A DNA stretch of 33,104 nt, from NCBI GenBank assembly GCA_934408705.1, contig CAKRVL010000022.1:1-33104 (forward strand), given 5' to 3'. The stretch comes from an uncultured Blautia sp. (GTDB lineage Bacteria; Bacillota; Clostridia; Lachnospirales; Lachnospiraceae). The notes beneath the pieces were generated by a model, which was not told where the DNA came from, ran no database searches, and saw only the letters and a list, made by a program, of their open reading frames with translations. The translations under genes and the position numbers were made by a program. Of this stretch, positions 7,701 to 15,237 are shown piece after piece; within the stretch, counting starts at the first letter, position 1; each line of letters starts with the position of its first letter.

Positions 7701-8588
7701 TTATTCAGCCTCATCTTCAGCAGCATCAGCAGTCTCATCTGCATCTGCATTTTCTTCTGCCGCATCTGTGCTCTCTTCTGTCTTATCTGCTTCTTCCTCA
7801 TCTCCCAGGCAAAGCATATCGGCCACGCCATACTGTTCTGCCAGCTTATCAATCTCACCAGCCTCATAGAGCTTCATAACCTCTGCCCATACTGTATCAC
7901 GAAGTTCCTCGTTTCCTTTGGCAAATCCAATACCATACTGCTCACTCTGGATCGGCTCATCAAGAATCTTATATTTTCCTTCCTCTCTCTGTGCCAGCTG
8001 ATATTTAGCAACTCCGATATCTACAGCAACTGCATCTGCTGCACCGGAATCGATGTTCATAAATGCAGTATTATAATCCGGATTCTCAGTCAGAGAGCCA
8101 AAGCTGTCTGTTAATTCCTTATTATCCTCGCTATTTAAGGCATCTAGGGCAGCAGAAGCAGCCTGTACCACAACATTCTTTCCTGCCAGATCCGCCAGTT
8201 TCTCAATTCCGGAGTCAGAAGCAACTACCATAACCTGTTCATTGTTCAGATATGGATCAGACCAGGTATAATCATCCTCACGGCCATTGATAGTGAAGCC
8301 ATTCCAGATACAGTCAATATTTCCAGAATTCAGCTCCATATCCTTAGAATCCCAGTTAATCGGTTTCTTCACCAGTTCCCAGCCAAGGCTGTCACAAACC
8401 TTCTGTGCAACATCCAGATCAAAACCAACATATTCTCCATTCTCATCCATATATCCGAAAGGTGGATATTCTGCGTCAAATCCAACTGTCAGAGTCTTAC
8501 TGTCTGCGTCTGCATAGACAGTTACGCCAGAGCAGACACCCGCAACCATCAGGGCACTCATCATAATTGCCAGCATTCTTTTTTTCAT
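7701..8588 (-). CDS. Amino acid ABC transporter, substrate-binding protein
   Basis: 295 residues, a family 3 extracellular solute-binding protein. A Sec signal peptide (1-26, probable cleavage after VYA) precedes the mature start TLTVGFDAEYPPFGY. GFDLDVAQ, INGREDDYTWSDPY (ligand carboxylate Arg) and AADAVAVDIGVA follow in the expected order. No canonical lipobox is present: the only cysteine, C19, sits in AGVC. The last 33 residues are almost all Asp, Glu, Ala and Thr, an unusual acidic tail. ATG at 8586-8588 has AGGAGG 9 nt upstream; an earlier in-frame start would add 10 residues without such a site. Exact amino acid unknown. Confidence 0.92.
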   Translation of the reverse strand: MKKRMLAIMMSALMVAGVCSGVTVYADADSKTLTVGFDAEYPPFGYMDENGEYVGFDLDVAQKVCDSLGWELVKKPINWDSKDMELNSGNIDCIWNGFTINGREDDYTWSDPYLNNEQVMVVASDSGIEKLADLAGKNVVVQAASAALDALNSEDNKELTDSFGSLTENPDYNTAFMNIDSGAADAVAVDIGVAKYQLAQREEGKYKILDEPIQSEQYGIGFAKGNEELRDTVWAEVMKLYEAGEIDKLAEQYGVADMLCLGDEEEADKTEESTDAAEENADADETADAAEDEAE

Positions 8589-8637
8589 AATATCTATCCT
8601 CCTGAAAATCATCCTCATGAATTTAATGCGTTTTCAC

Positions 8638-8669
8638 GCTACCATGTTAAAGCATGGTTGTATGGTAGC
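8638..8669. repeat. Inverted repeat over the transporter promoter
   Basis: GCTACCAT (8638-8645) and ATGGTAGC (8662-8669), perfect 8-bp arms with 16 bp between. A further half, CATGGT (8653-8658), lies between them and can pair with ACCATG (8641-8646). The right arm contains the -10 box and the left arm lies just past the start site, so this could be a repressor operator or a short 5' hairpin in the mRNA. Confidence 0.65.
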
Positions 8670-8690
8670 ACACTCAGGCAATTCTGTCAA
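8662..8690 (-). promoter_or_regulatory. Promoter of the amino acid transporter operon
   Basis: Minus-strand TTGACA (8685-8690), 17-bp spacer, TACCAT (8662-8667). The -35 is perfect and the -10 matches at four of six bases. The -10 lies inside an inverted repeat, suggesting a regulated promoter. Confidence 0.75.
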
Positions 8691-8719
8691 TACAGTATTT
8701 TAACCATATTCTCTTTTCA

Positions 8720-8767
8720 GTATCACAAAAGCACAGGTTCTGTCATGAACCTGTGCTCCTGTGATAC
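8720..8767 (-). terminator. Terminator overlapping the end of the TPR gene
   Basis: Outer stem GTATCAC/GTGATAC (8720-8726, 8761-8767) and inner 10-bp stem AGCACAGGTT/AACCTGTGCT (8730-8739, 8748-8757) with an 8-nt loop; on the minus strand four Ts follow the inner stem. The stop codon (8743-8745) lies in the loop, so the last codons form the stem. Confidence 0.8.
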
Positions 8768-9525
8768 TCTCCTGTCAGCTTCTCAAGCATTTCATCTGTT
8801 TTGCCCGTTCTTATGCTGATCTCTTTTTTCTGTGCAAATTCATCTAACATTTTTTTCAGGGTATCCTTCACATTATCAGATACCTGAAGCTCTTTTAGCC
8901 TGTTCTCGTACTCCTGTGGCTTCTTCACACTGCGATAAGCAAGAAGATAGCAAATCAGCTCCTTCTCATCATTCTCTGTAAGAAAAGCTTCCCAGAAGCA
9001 CTCCATTGCCTTCTCCATCTGGAAAAGATAGCTGTAAGCGCAGCCCAGATTGTGCCACACACTCATAGTCAGTCCCTGCTTCACCTGATCCAGATCTTCT
9101 TTTTTCAAAAGCTCCTGATATACCTTGATAGCACTGACATACATTTTATTTCCAACCAGAGCATCTCCCTTACGCTTTCTGCGAAGAATCGGTGACTCCT
9201 GATCAAGCCTGGTCAGCTTCACGTTCAATGCCTTCAATTCCTCGTAGGTAAGATAGTTAATTTCTTTAAACACCGGATAAAGCACATCCTCCACGCTGGC
9301 AAACTTGCCAAGATGGGGACGAAGCTTAGCTGCCAGCCTTGGCAGATCCAGTTCCTCGCTGATCCAGCTGCAAAGATTTTCATTTATGATAGAAGAATCC
9401 ACCAGATACAGATTGTGATACAGATAGTAGCAAAGCTCCTCCAGTGAGTAAATATTCGTATTAATACTCTCCACAAAAAAAGGCTTATCCGCTTTTTTTG
9501 TCTGACATAAAATATAACCGCTCAT
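8743..9525 (-). CDS. TPR protein of the DUF5717/DUF5716 operon
   Basis: 260 residues, cytoplasmic, no signal peptide. Residues about 125-190 form tetratricopeptide-like helices; VWHNLGCAYSYLFQMEKAME followed by CFWEAF is a clear TPR unit. The N-terminal 100 residues are helical with no domain I recognise, and the end is lysine- and glutamate-rich. TPRs bind other proteins, often the tails of chaperones. ATG at 9523-9525 has AAAGGAGG, which overlaps the stop codon of the DUF5716 gene 12 bp upstream, so translation is probably coupled. No function is known to me. Confidence 0.75.
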   Translation of the reverse strand: MSGYILCQTKKADKPFFVESINTNIYSLEELCYYLYHNLYLVDSSIINENLCSWISEELDLPRLAAKLRPHLGKFASVEDVLYPVFKEINYLTYEELKALNVKLTRLDQESPILRRKRKGDALVGNKMYVSAIKVYQELLKKEDLDQVKQGLTMSVWHNLGCAYSYLFQMEKAMECFWEAFLTENDEKELICYLLAYRSVKKPQEYENRLKELQVSDNVKDTLKKMLDEFAQKKEISIRTGKTDEMLEKLTGEYHRSTGS

Positions 9526-9537
9526 TCCCAGCCTCCT

Positions 9538-10815
9538 TTACCACTCTACCAGCTCATCCCAGACCTTGCCGCTTGAAGGGAACATTTCTCCAAAGCCAAG
9601 ATCCCGTACGATCACCCGGCATTTCTTCTGTGATACATACGCTAGGGACAGAGACAGTCTTGTAGTCTTATTAGGACGCGCTGGAAGCCCCGGCAATTCC
9701 ATAATTACCTTCTTTTTCTGCTTCTCCCCAAAGGTTCCCACTACAAAAACAAGCTCCGTTACATCATCCAATATCAGCTCACACTCTGCTTTACACTCAT
9801 ACCAGTTTTTTCCAGCTTCAATAAGAGGATAATAAGCCGGTGCGCCCATCACACGCATTTCCATCCCTACATCCTTAAGTACAAGGGCAGGACTCATATA
9901 ACGATAGCCTTTTAGGATTTTATCCTCCAGCCGCTCTTTTCCAGCAGCACATGCACCCTTGGCAAAAAGATTATTGCCATAGTAAACCTTCCTCCTCTGC
10001 ATGCAAAGGCTTCCCACAGATATCTTGGCCCAATCTGGGCTGAAGCCGTATCCTGTGATCTGGATACTGGAAAAAAGTCCTGTTCCAAGTGTCTCCTTAA
10101 TAAAATCACGGAAAGCCTCATCTCTTGCTTCCAACGCCTTCTCACCTTCCTCATCAGGTGCAGTAAGAGAAGGCAAAACCGTTATCTTCGGATCTTCCAG
10201 GCGCACAAGCACAGGTCTGGTACTTCCATCCATAGTCAGCTGCTGGAATTTCACCTCATCCTGATCAAAGGCATACCAGCCAATACTGCGATTCCAGGTT
10301 TCTCTTTTCTGGGTAAGGGAGTAGTAATAAAAGCTCTCTCCATGATCCACCAGCATATACTGATTTTTCTGAAATCCAATAGCCTGGCAGGCTTTTTCCA
10401 TATTTTTCACCTGATTATCATCAAGCTCCGGACTGGTTATCACCAGACATTTAGTATTTTTTACAATGTCGGCCACTCCCAGAAATTTCAGCATTCCCTC
10501 CAGAAAAATACGAAGCAGCTCCCATGGTTCCACCTGATCTCCCAGAATCTGCACACTGTCTTCCTTCTTGCAGATTCCGTACAGGTCATCTACCATCTGA
10601 CCGCCCTTTTCCCTGGCGAAATAAACAGCTTCAAGACCTATCGTATACTCTTTTTGCTCCCCTCGTCTGCAGATGCAGGTTGGCGCCTCATACTCCTCTG
10701 CACCAACCTTCATAGACACAGAACAGGGTTCCTCCCCTTTCCGGTCATAATAACAGATCTGGGAATAATCCTTTCCAAAATCAATTCCTATGATCAAATC
10801 ACGAATTTCGTTCAT
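9538..10815 (-). CDS. DUF5716 family protein, Hsp70/actin-like ATPase fold
   Basis: 425 residues. Features resemble the Hsp70/actin superfamily: phosphate-1 loop IGIDFGKDYS (9-18), a connecting segment KCLVITSPEL (122-131), LVDHGESFYYYSL (155-167) like the Hsp70 [10 protein letters not shown] helix, an adenosine-type IQITGYGFSPDW (251-262) and FAKGACAAG (284-292). The phosphate-2 motif, normally DLGGGTFD, is GWYAFDQDEVKF (179-190) without its glycines. Residues about 310-425 look like the Hsp70 substrate-binding beta domain: LPGLPAR and VIVRDLGFGE echo DnaK LDGIPPAR and [10 protein letters not shown]. No alpha lid follows. Start ATG 10813-10815 has AGAGGA and is 4 nt after the DUF5717 stop. 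Client and activity unknown. Confidence 0.8.
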   Translation of the reverse strand: MNEIRDLIIGIDFGKDYSQICYYDRKGEEPCSVSMKVGAEEYEAPTCICRRGEQKEYTIGLEAVYFAREKGGQMVDDLYGICKKEDSVQILGDQVEPWELLRIFLEGMLKFLGVADIVKNTKCLVITSPELDDNQVKNMEKACQAIGFQKNQYMLVDHGESFYYYSLTQKRETWNRSIGWYAFDQDEVKFQQLTMDGSTRPVLVRLEDPKITVLPSLTAPDEEGEKALEARDEAFRDFIKETLGTGLFSSIQITGYGFSPDWAKISVGSLCMQRRKVYYGNNLFAKGACAAGKERLEDKILKGYRYMSPALVLKDVGMEMRVMGAPAYYPLIEAGKNWYECKAECELILDDVTELVFVVGTFGEKQKKKVIMELPGLPARPNKTTRLSLSLAYVSQKKCRVIVRDLGFGEMFPSSGKVWDELVEW

Positions 10816-10819
10816 ATAT

Positions 10820-13800
10820 TCAGTCCTCTTCTGTAATGACAAACATTTCCTCCACATACTGTTCCTGACGAAGGTACTGCTTCAGACCTTTCTTTACCTC
10901 TTCATGCTTGTCCAGCTTTCTTGCAGATAAAATCTGGTTGATCATCTGATATTTGCTGAATGGTGTACCCTCCACCTTACTCATACTCAGCACGCGTTCT
11001 GGTGATTGTCTGGTCTGTCCATTACATTCTTCAATAAAATAGTAGTGCAAGGTTTCCCCGTAAAACAGGGTAAAGGGCTTGGTAAATATGCCCTGATATA
11101 CATTTTTCAATGGCTCTGTCTTATATTCCAACGCCCTGCCAAGGCCGGTATCCAGCGCATACACAAGTGTCACTCTTGCCTCCGGACTGGTGTGATATTC
11201 CACACAGGTTTTATCATCCATCTGGTACAAACTCAGAATCTCCGGTGGCAGTCTGTGGAAGAAAGAAAATACCATTTCTTTATCCATGCACATTTTCAGA
11301 AGCTCCCTCTCTATGGAAAGCAAAGACTCTTTTCTGCTTTTTTCCTTAGAAAGTTCCTTAAATAAAGCCAGATAGCATACCTTATCTACCGGCCATTTCT
11401 GCATATAGGCATTGACCAGACAATTTTTCACGAAAGGACTCATTGTGTATTCTTTCACAAAGATACCATAGGAAACATGTGTCAGATACCCGCTTACAAT
11501 CCACTCTCTTCCGGAATGACGGATATAAGATTCCAGCACATGCTCTCCTTCCTTGCGGTAATCTGCTGTAAACATAAGCAGCTGCAGAAGCTTCTCTTCC
11601 AGATCATAGGTATCCATCTCAAAGCCCACTGCGCTTTTCCAGATGGAAAGCAGCTCATCCACCGGTCCAAACCGGTACTTCATAAGATAGGTGAGGATTA
11701 CCTCATCATAAAATCCATTTCTGTAGACATCAGAAGCCAGTGCCAGAAGCTCTTCATCTTCCAGCATATCACAGCGCACGATCATGCGGCTTACCAGCTT
11801 CAGAAGGCTGCGCATATCCACTCCTTCATAACCGAACTCTTCCACAATTCCCTGTGCCTGGGAAAAGAGTCCCCTGCTTATAAGCACTGCCAAAAGCTTC
11901 TCTCTGTCAACACGTGCATATTCCCGGTAGTCCATCTGTTTCAGGTATTGATCCAGATCCTCACCAAATACATGGTCTGCATAGTAATCCAGAATCCTGC
12001 GGCGCACCTTCTGCTTATATTCCATACAAAAAGCGTCAGTTTTTACAAGTCTCTGGAAAATGTCAAGATTATTCTTATCAAGCTCATGACTTTCACAATA
12101 ATGTAAAAGCACTCCCGGCTCGGTCACGCCAAGAGCCAGAACCTTTCTCACAGCCTCACCCTCGTTCATGGTCTGCTTCAGGCTGTAGTCTACAGTTGCA
12201 CTGTATCTGCGCTGCTTATCATCCTGGAAAAGAATAGCAGCATCCTCTGTATAGATTCTTGGGTAGGCCACCCCCTGGACACAGGTATAAAGCTCTTCCT
12301 GTTCCATCTGGCTGTGACGCACGATCACATAACGTATCTTTTTATCATCAAAATACAATCTATGGGTAAACATCTTCTGGGCAATGTAATCAGCTGCCTC
12401 CCTTGTGCGGGGCTCCATCAGAAATTCCTGATATAAAACAGCATAGCTCTCGTTCATTTTGCCCTCTTCCAGCTTCTTCCGCGCAAAATCACGCATACTG
12501 TGCATATAGCGCTCGTATGCGGCAGGCTCCTTTTCCTTGTTTGCAATAATACAGGAATAGATAAACGCCCGCTTGGAATCACCCAGAGAATCACTGTTGT
12601 AAGTAAAATACATCAGCAGGGATTTGGGAAGTTCAATTCTTCTGGAAGTGTCCATGGTCTCCACATAATACTCATAAAGTCTTGTAAGACGCAATCCATG
12701 CTCCACTGCCAGTGAAAACCAGCGGAAATACTCAGGTTTTCTTGGATTTCCCTTCATTACATATTTACAGATAGCCTCCAGGGTATCGTCAGAAGAATAC
12801 TGATCGTATCCCTTTGACATTGCCTGGTAAATGCTCTCATTATAATCCTTCTCATATCCGGAAAGATATGCCAGACGCATTACCAGCTCCTCTGTAAGAA
12901 GATTTCTTCTTGCAGCAAACCGGAACACCTGTCCCCAGAAGCTATTCAATCTGTGAAGAAGAGTCATATCCTTACAGATGATCTTCCACGCCTCCAGATA
13001 GAGGAAGGGACTGCGGCAGCCCTTATCAAACTGCTCCTCCAGCACAAATAATGCCTTGGAAGGAGTCTCTTTATACGCCGGATCCAGCTTCAAAAGTATC
13101 CACAAAAGAGCAAAGCTGTCGCTTTTCTGCATATAAAAATTACGAATTCTGGATAATGCGTGTATCTTATCCTTATATAAACCTGTAAGTGAGCACAAAT
13201 ACAGATAGATTCCTGCAAACTCCAGGTCGTTTCTTGTATATGATTTGTCCTGATAGCTCTCCAGAAGCTTTCTTGCCTCCTCATGGTGATTCTCCATGTA
13301 CAGAAGAAAAGCTTCATACATCTGATATTCCGGGTAATCACAGCCAGACTGATGGAGCTGATTCAGCGTGTAATGACTGCTTGCACACCATGTAGAAAAA
13401 TCCATCCAGCCATTCTCTCCCGGATTCTCTTTCCCTGTAAGACAGCTTGCCACTGCTGTCTCATAGCACATATAAGAAAGACAGTCCTTAAGAAGCTCCA
13501 GTCTGCTTCTCTCCTGAGTAAGACGGATATCCACATCCAGCTTACCGCTTGTAGCTGCAACAATAGTATACGTCAGTTCCTGATAGGGGCTTCTAACTAC
13601 AATTTTGCCAAACTGATTACCTACACCAAGCTTCTCCTTATGGACCAGATATTCCACTTCATAATGGCTTCCGATGAAATCCTCATCAGTCACAACCTTA
13701 CGTGGAATCTCCAGAAAATCTCCAGTTGCCTCCACATCAAGGCGCAAATGTCCCCATCCGCTTTTCTGAATATAAAAGGACTCCTTTACGGAATCTTTCA

Positions 13801-14413
13801 GCTCATAATACTCCTTGCCGGTCTCTCTGGCACTGATCATTACCTTTTCCTTCTTGCCTGCGGCAATCAGGAATTCCTCCAGATGCTGGTAAGTCACAGG
13901 CTGCCTGGACAAGCCCTGGTAAAGAGTCTGTATCTTTTTATCTTCATTTTCCAGAATCCTGGAAAAACTGCTGTCCTTAAAAATGCGGAATGCCTCTTTA
14001 AAATCATCTCTGGCAACCTTCACAAATCCATCCAGATTCTCCACCACACCGGAAAAGCTGCGAATTTCTTCCTTCTCGATCTGTATCTCAAATGGAAGAC
14101 GGGCTTCTCCAATATTTGTAGTAAAACACAGCCATCCCTTAAGGCTTTCCCCAGGTGCAAGCCCTACGGCGTCAATTCCCAAAGGAAGACGCACAGTAGT
14201 CCCGGAAATATGATCCATTCCCGGCACGACACGGCGGCTGGAGGAGGTAACATAGCCACGGATCTTCTGATTATCCTCTGTTCCAACATACACCTCGCCT
14301 CTCTTTGTCTCTCCTGCTTTCATAGTCAGGGAAATTTTCTCCTTGGAAAAAAGGAGCTGAGGCTGTTCATATTCAAACTTTCCGTTTAAAAGCTGTTCGA
14401 TCTTTTTTTTCAA
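10820..14413 (-). CDS. DUF5717 family giant protein, beta domains plus alpha solenoid
   Basis: About 1197 residues, no signal peptide or membrane segment. Residues 1-110 look like an Ig-like beta domain (SLTMKAGETKRGEVYVGT, LAPGESLKGWLCFTT). A short helical part is followed by a second beta domain (about 205-300), and the rest is helical repeats of TPR/solenoid character (for example YQMYEAFLLYMENHHEEARK, YAVLYQEFLMEPRTREAADY). I take TTG 14411-14413 as start (MKKKIEQLL) because AAGGTGA lies 9 nt upstream; the ATG two codons earlier is too close to it. First gene of a three-gene operon. Family name recalled from memory; function unknown. Confidence 0.8.
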   Translation of the reverse strand: MKKKIEQLLNGKFEYEQPQLLFSKEKISLTMKAGETKRGEVYVGTEDNQKIRGYVTSSSRRVVPGMDHISGTTVRLPLGIDAVGLAPGESLKGWLCFTTNIGEARLPFEIQIEKEEIRSFSGVVENLDGFVKVARDDFKEAFRIFKDSSFSRILENEDKKIQTLYQGLSRQPVTYQHLEEFLIAAGKKEKVMISARETGKEYYELKDSVKESFYIQKSGWGHLRLDVEATGDFLEIPRKVVTDEDFIGSHYEVEYLVHKEKLGVGNQFGKIVVRSPYQELTYTIVAATSGKLDVDIRLTQERSRLELLKDCLSYMCYETAVASCLTGKENPGENGWMDFSTWCASSHYTLNQLHQSGCDYPEYQMYEAFLLYMENHHEEARKLLESYQDKSYTRNDLEFAGIYLYLCSLTGLYKDKIHALSRIRNFYMQKSDSFALLWILLKLDPAYKETPSKALFVLEEQFDKGCRSPFLYLEAWKIICKDMTLLHRLNSFWGQVFRFAARRNLLTEELVMRLAYLSGYEKDYNESIYQAMSKGYDQYSSDDTLEAICKYVMKGNPRKPEYFRWFSLAVEHGLRLTRLYEYYVETMDTSRRIELPKSLLMYFTYNSDSLGDSKRAFIYSCIIANKEKEPAAYERYMHSMRDFARKKLEEGKMNESYAVLYQEFLMEPRTREAADYIAQKMFTHRLYFDDKKIRYVIVRHSQMEQEELYTCVQGVAYPRIYTEDAAILFQDDKQRRYSATVDYSLKQTMNEGEAVRKVLALGVTEPGVLLHYCESHELDKNNLDIFQRLVKTDAFCMEYKQKVRRRILDYYADHVFGEDLDQYLKQMDYREYARVDREKLLAVLISRGLFSQAQGIVEEFGYEGVDMRSLLKLVSRMIVRCDMLEDEELLALASDVYRNGFYDEVILTYLMKYRFGPVDELLSIWKSAVGFEMDTYDLEEKLLQLLMFTADYRKEGEHVLESYIRHSGREWIVSGYLTHVSYGIFVKEYTMSPFVKNCLVNAYMQKWPVDKVCYLALFKELSKEKSRKESLLSIERELLKMCMDKEMVFSFFHRLPPEILSLYQMDDKTCVEYHTSPEARVTLVYALDTGLGRALEYKTEPLKNVYQGIFTKPFTLFYGETLHYYFIEECNGQTRQSPERVLSMSKVEGTPFSKYQMINQILSARKLDKHEEVKKGLKQYLRQEQYVEEMFVITEED

Positions 14414-14489
14414 AATCATTCACCTTACGTCTTTCGTATTCTTCCACTGATCGTCACTGCCTTTCTCCCCCGGCAGTTACTCTGTCATT

Positions 14490-14518
14490 ATTATAATGAT
14501 TTTCCCCTTTTATTTCAA
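14490..14518 (-). promoter_or_regulatory. Promoter of the DUF5717 operon
   Basis: Minus-strand TTGAAA (14513-14518), 17-bp spacer, TATAAT (14490-14495), leaving a leader of about 70 nt. It should be active in growing cells, in contrast to the divergent sporulation gene. Confidence 0.75.
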
Positions 14519-14603
14519 CGCTAATTATGAAAAAGAATAGAGCCAGGCACTTAAAGCCTGTATTTTTCATAGACTATATAGAAATCCCCTTTGAGGTAAC
14601 GAT

Positions 14604-15230
14604 TTGAAGACATTTTTAAAACCTTTGACAATGGCCGAGGAGCAGTATTATCTTCAGCAATACCAAAGGGGCGATATGGAAGCAAAAAATATTCTCATAG
14701 AACGCAATCTGCGGCTTGTTGCCCATGTGGTAAAAAAATATCAAGGAACAGACGTAGAGCTGGACGATCTGATTTCCGTAGGTACCATTGGACTGATGAA
14801 AGCCATCTCCACATTCGACTCAGCCAAGACTACAAGACTGTCTACCTACGCAGGAAAATGTATTAACAATGAATTACTCATGCTATTCCGTTCACGTCGG
14901 AAGCATTCCAGGGAAATCTCCCTGTATGAGCCTATCGGGACAGATAAAGAGGGAAATGAAATCAGCCTTCTGGATGTGATGGAAGGACCTGCTGTAGACG
15001 TTGTGGAAGAATATTCCACACAAGAGGATATCCGGCATGTGCTTAATTCCATGAAAGCTGTCCTCTCAGAAAATGAATATGAAGTGATCTGCTGCCGTTT
15101 TGGTCTTTTCGGGCAAAGAGAACAAACCCAGAGAGAAATTGCCAGGCACCTTCATATCAGCCGCTCTTATGTGTCCAGAATTGAAAAAAACGCCCTGCAA
15201 AAACTGCGGACGCTTTTTCCTGAAGATTAA
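14604..15230 (+). CDS. sigK: Sporulation sigma factor SigK-like
   Basis: 208 residues, sigma-70 family. Region 2 shows AKNILIERNLRLVAHVVKKY and DDLISVGTIGLMKAISTFD; region 4 shows EYEVICCRFGLFG and a helix-turn-helix TQREIARHLHISRSYVSRIE. IGTDKEGNEISLLDVME matches the SigK linker (IGQDKEGNEISLID). In spore formers SigK drives late mother-cell genes for coat and cortex. The gene is intact, not split by a skin-like element, and lacks the roughly 20-residue pro-sequence of Bacillus pro-SigK, as in Clostridioides difficile. Start is TTG 14604-14606 with GAGGT upstream. SigE is the main alternative. Confidence 0.85.
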   Translation: MKTFLKPLTMAEEQYYLQQYQRGDMEAKNILIERNLRLVAHVVKKYQGTDVELDDLISVGTIGLMKAISTFDSAKTTRLSTYAGKCINNELLMLFRSRRKHSREISLYEPIGTDKEGNEISLLDVMEGPAVDVVEEYSTQEDIRHVLNSMKAVLSENEYEVICCRFGLFGQREQTQREIARHLHISRSYVSRIEKNALQKLRTLFPED

Positions 15231-15237
15231 TATAAGC

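Noticed and set aside
13283..14389. 368-residue plus-strand open frame opposite the DUF5717 gene
   Set aside because: Cysteine- and histidine-rich antisense shadow without a ribosome site; the minus frame is continuous for about 1200 codons.
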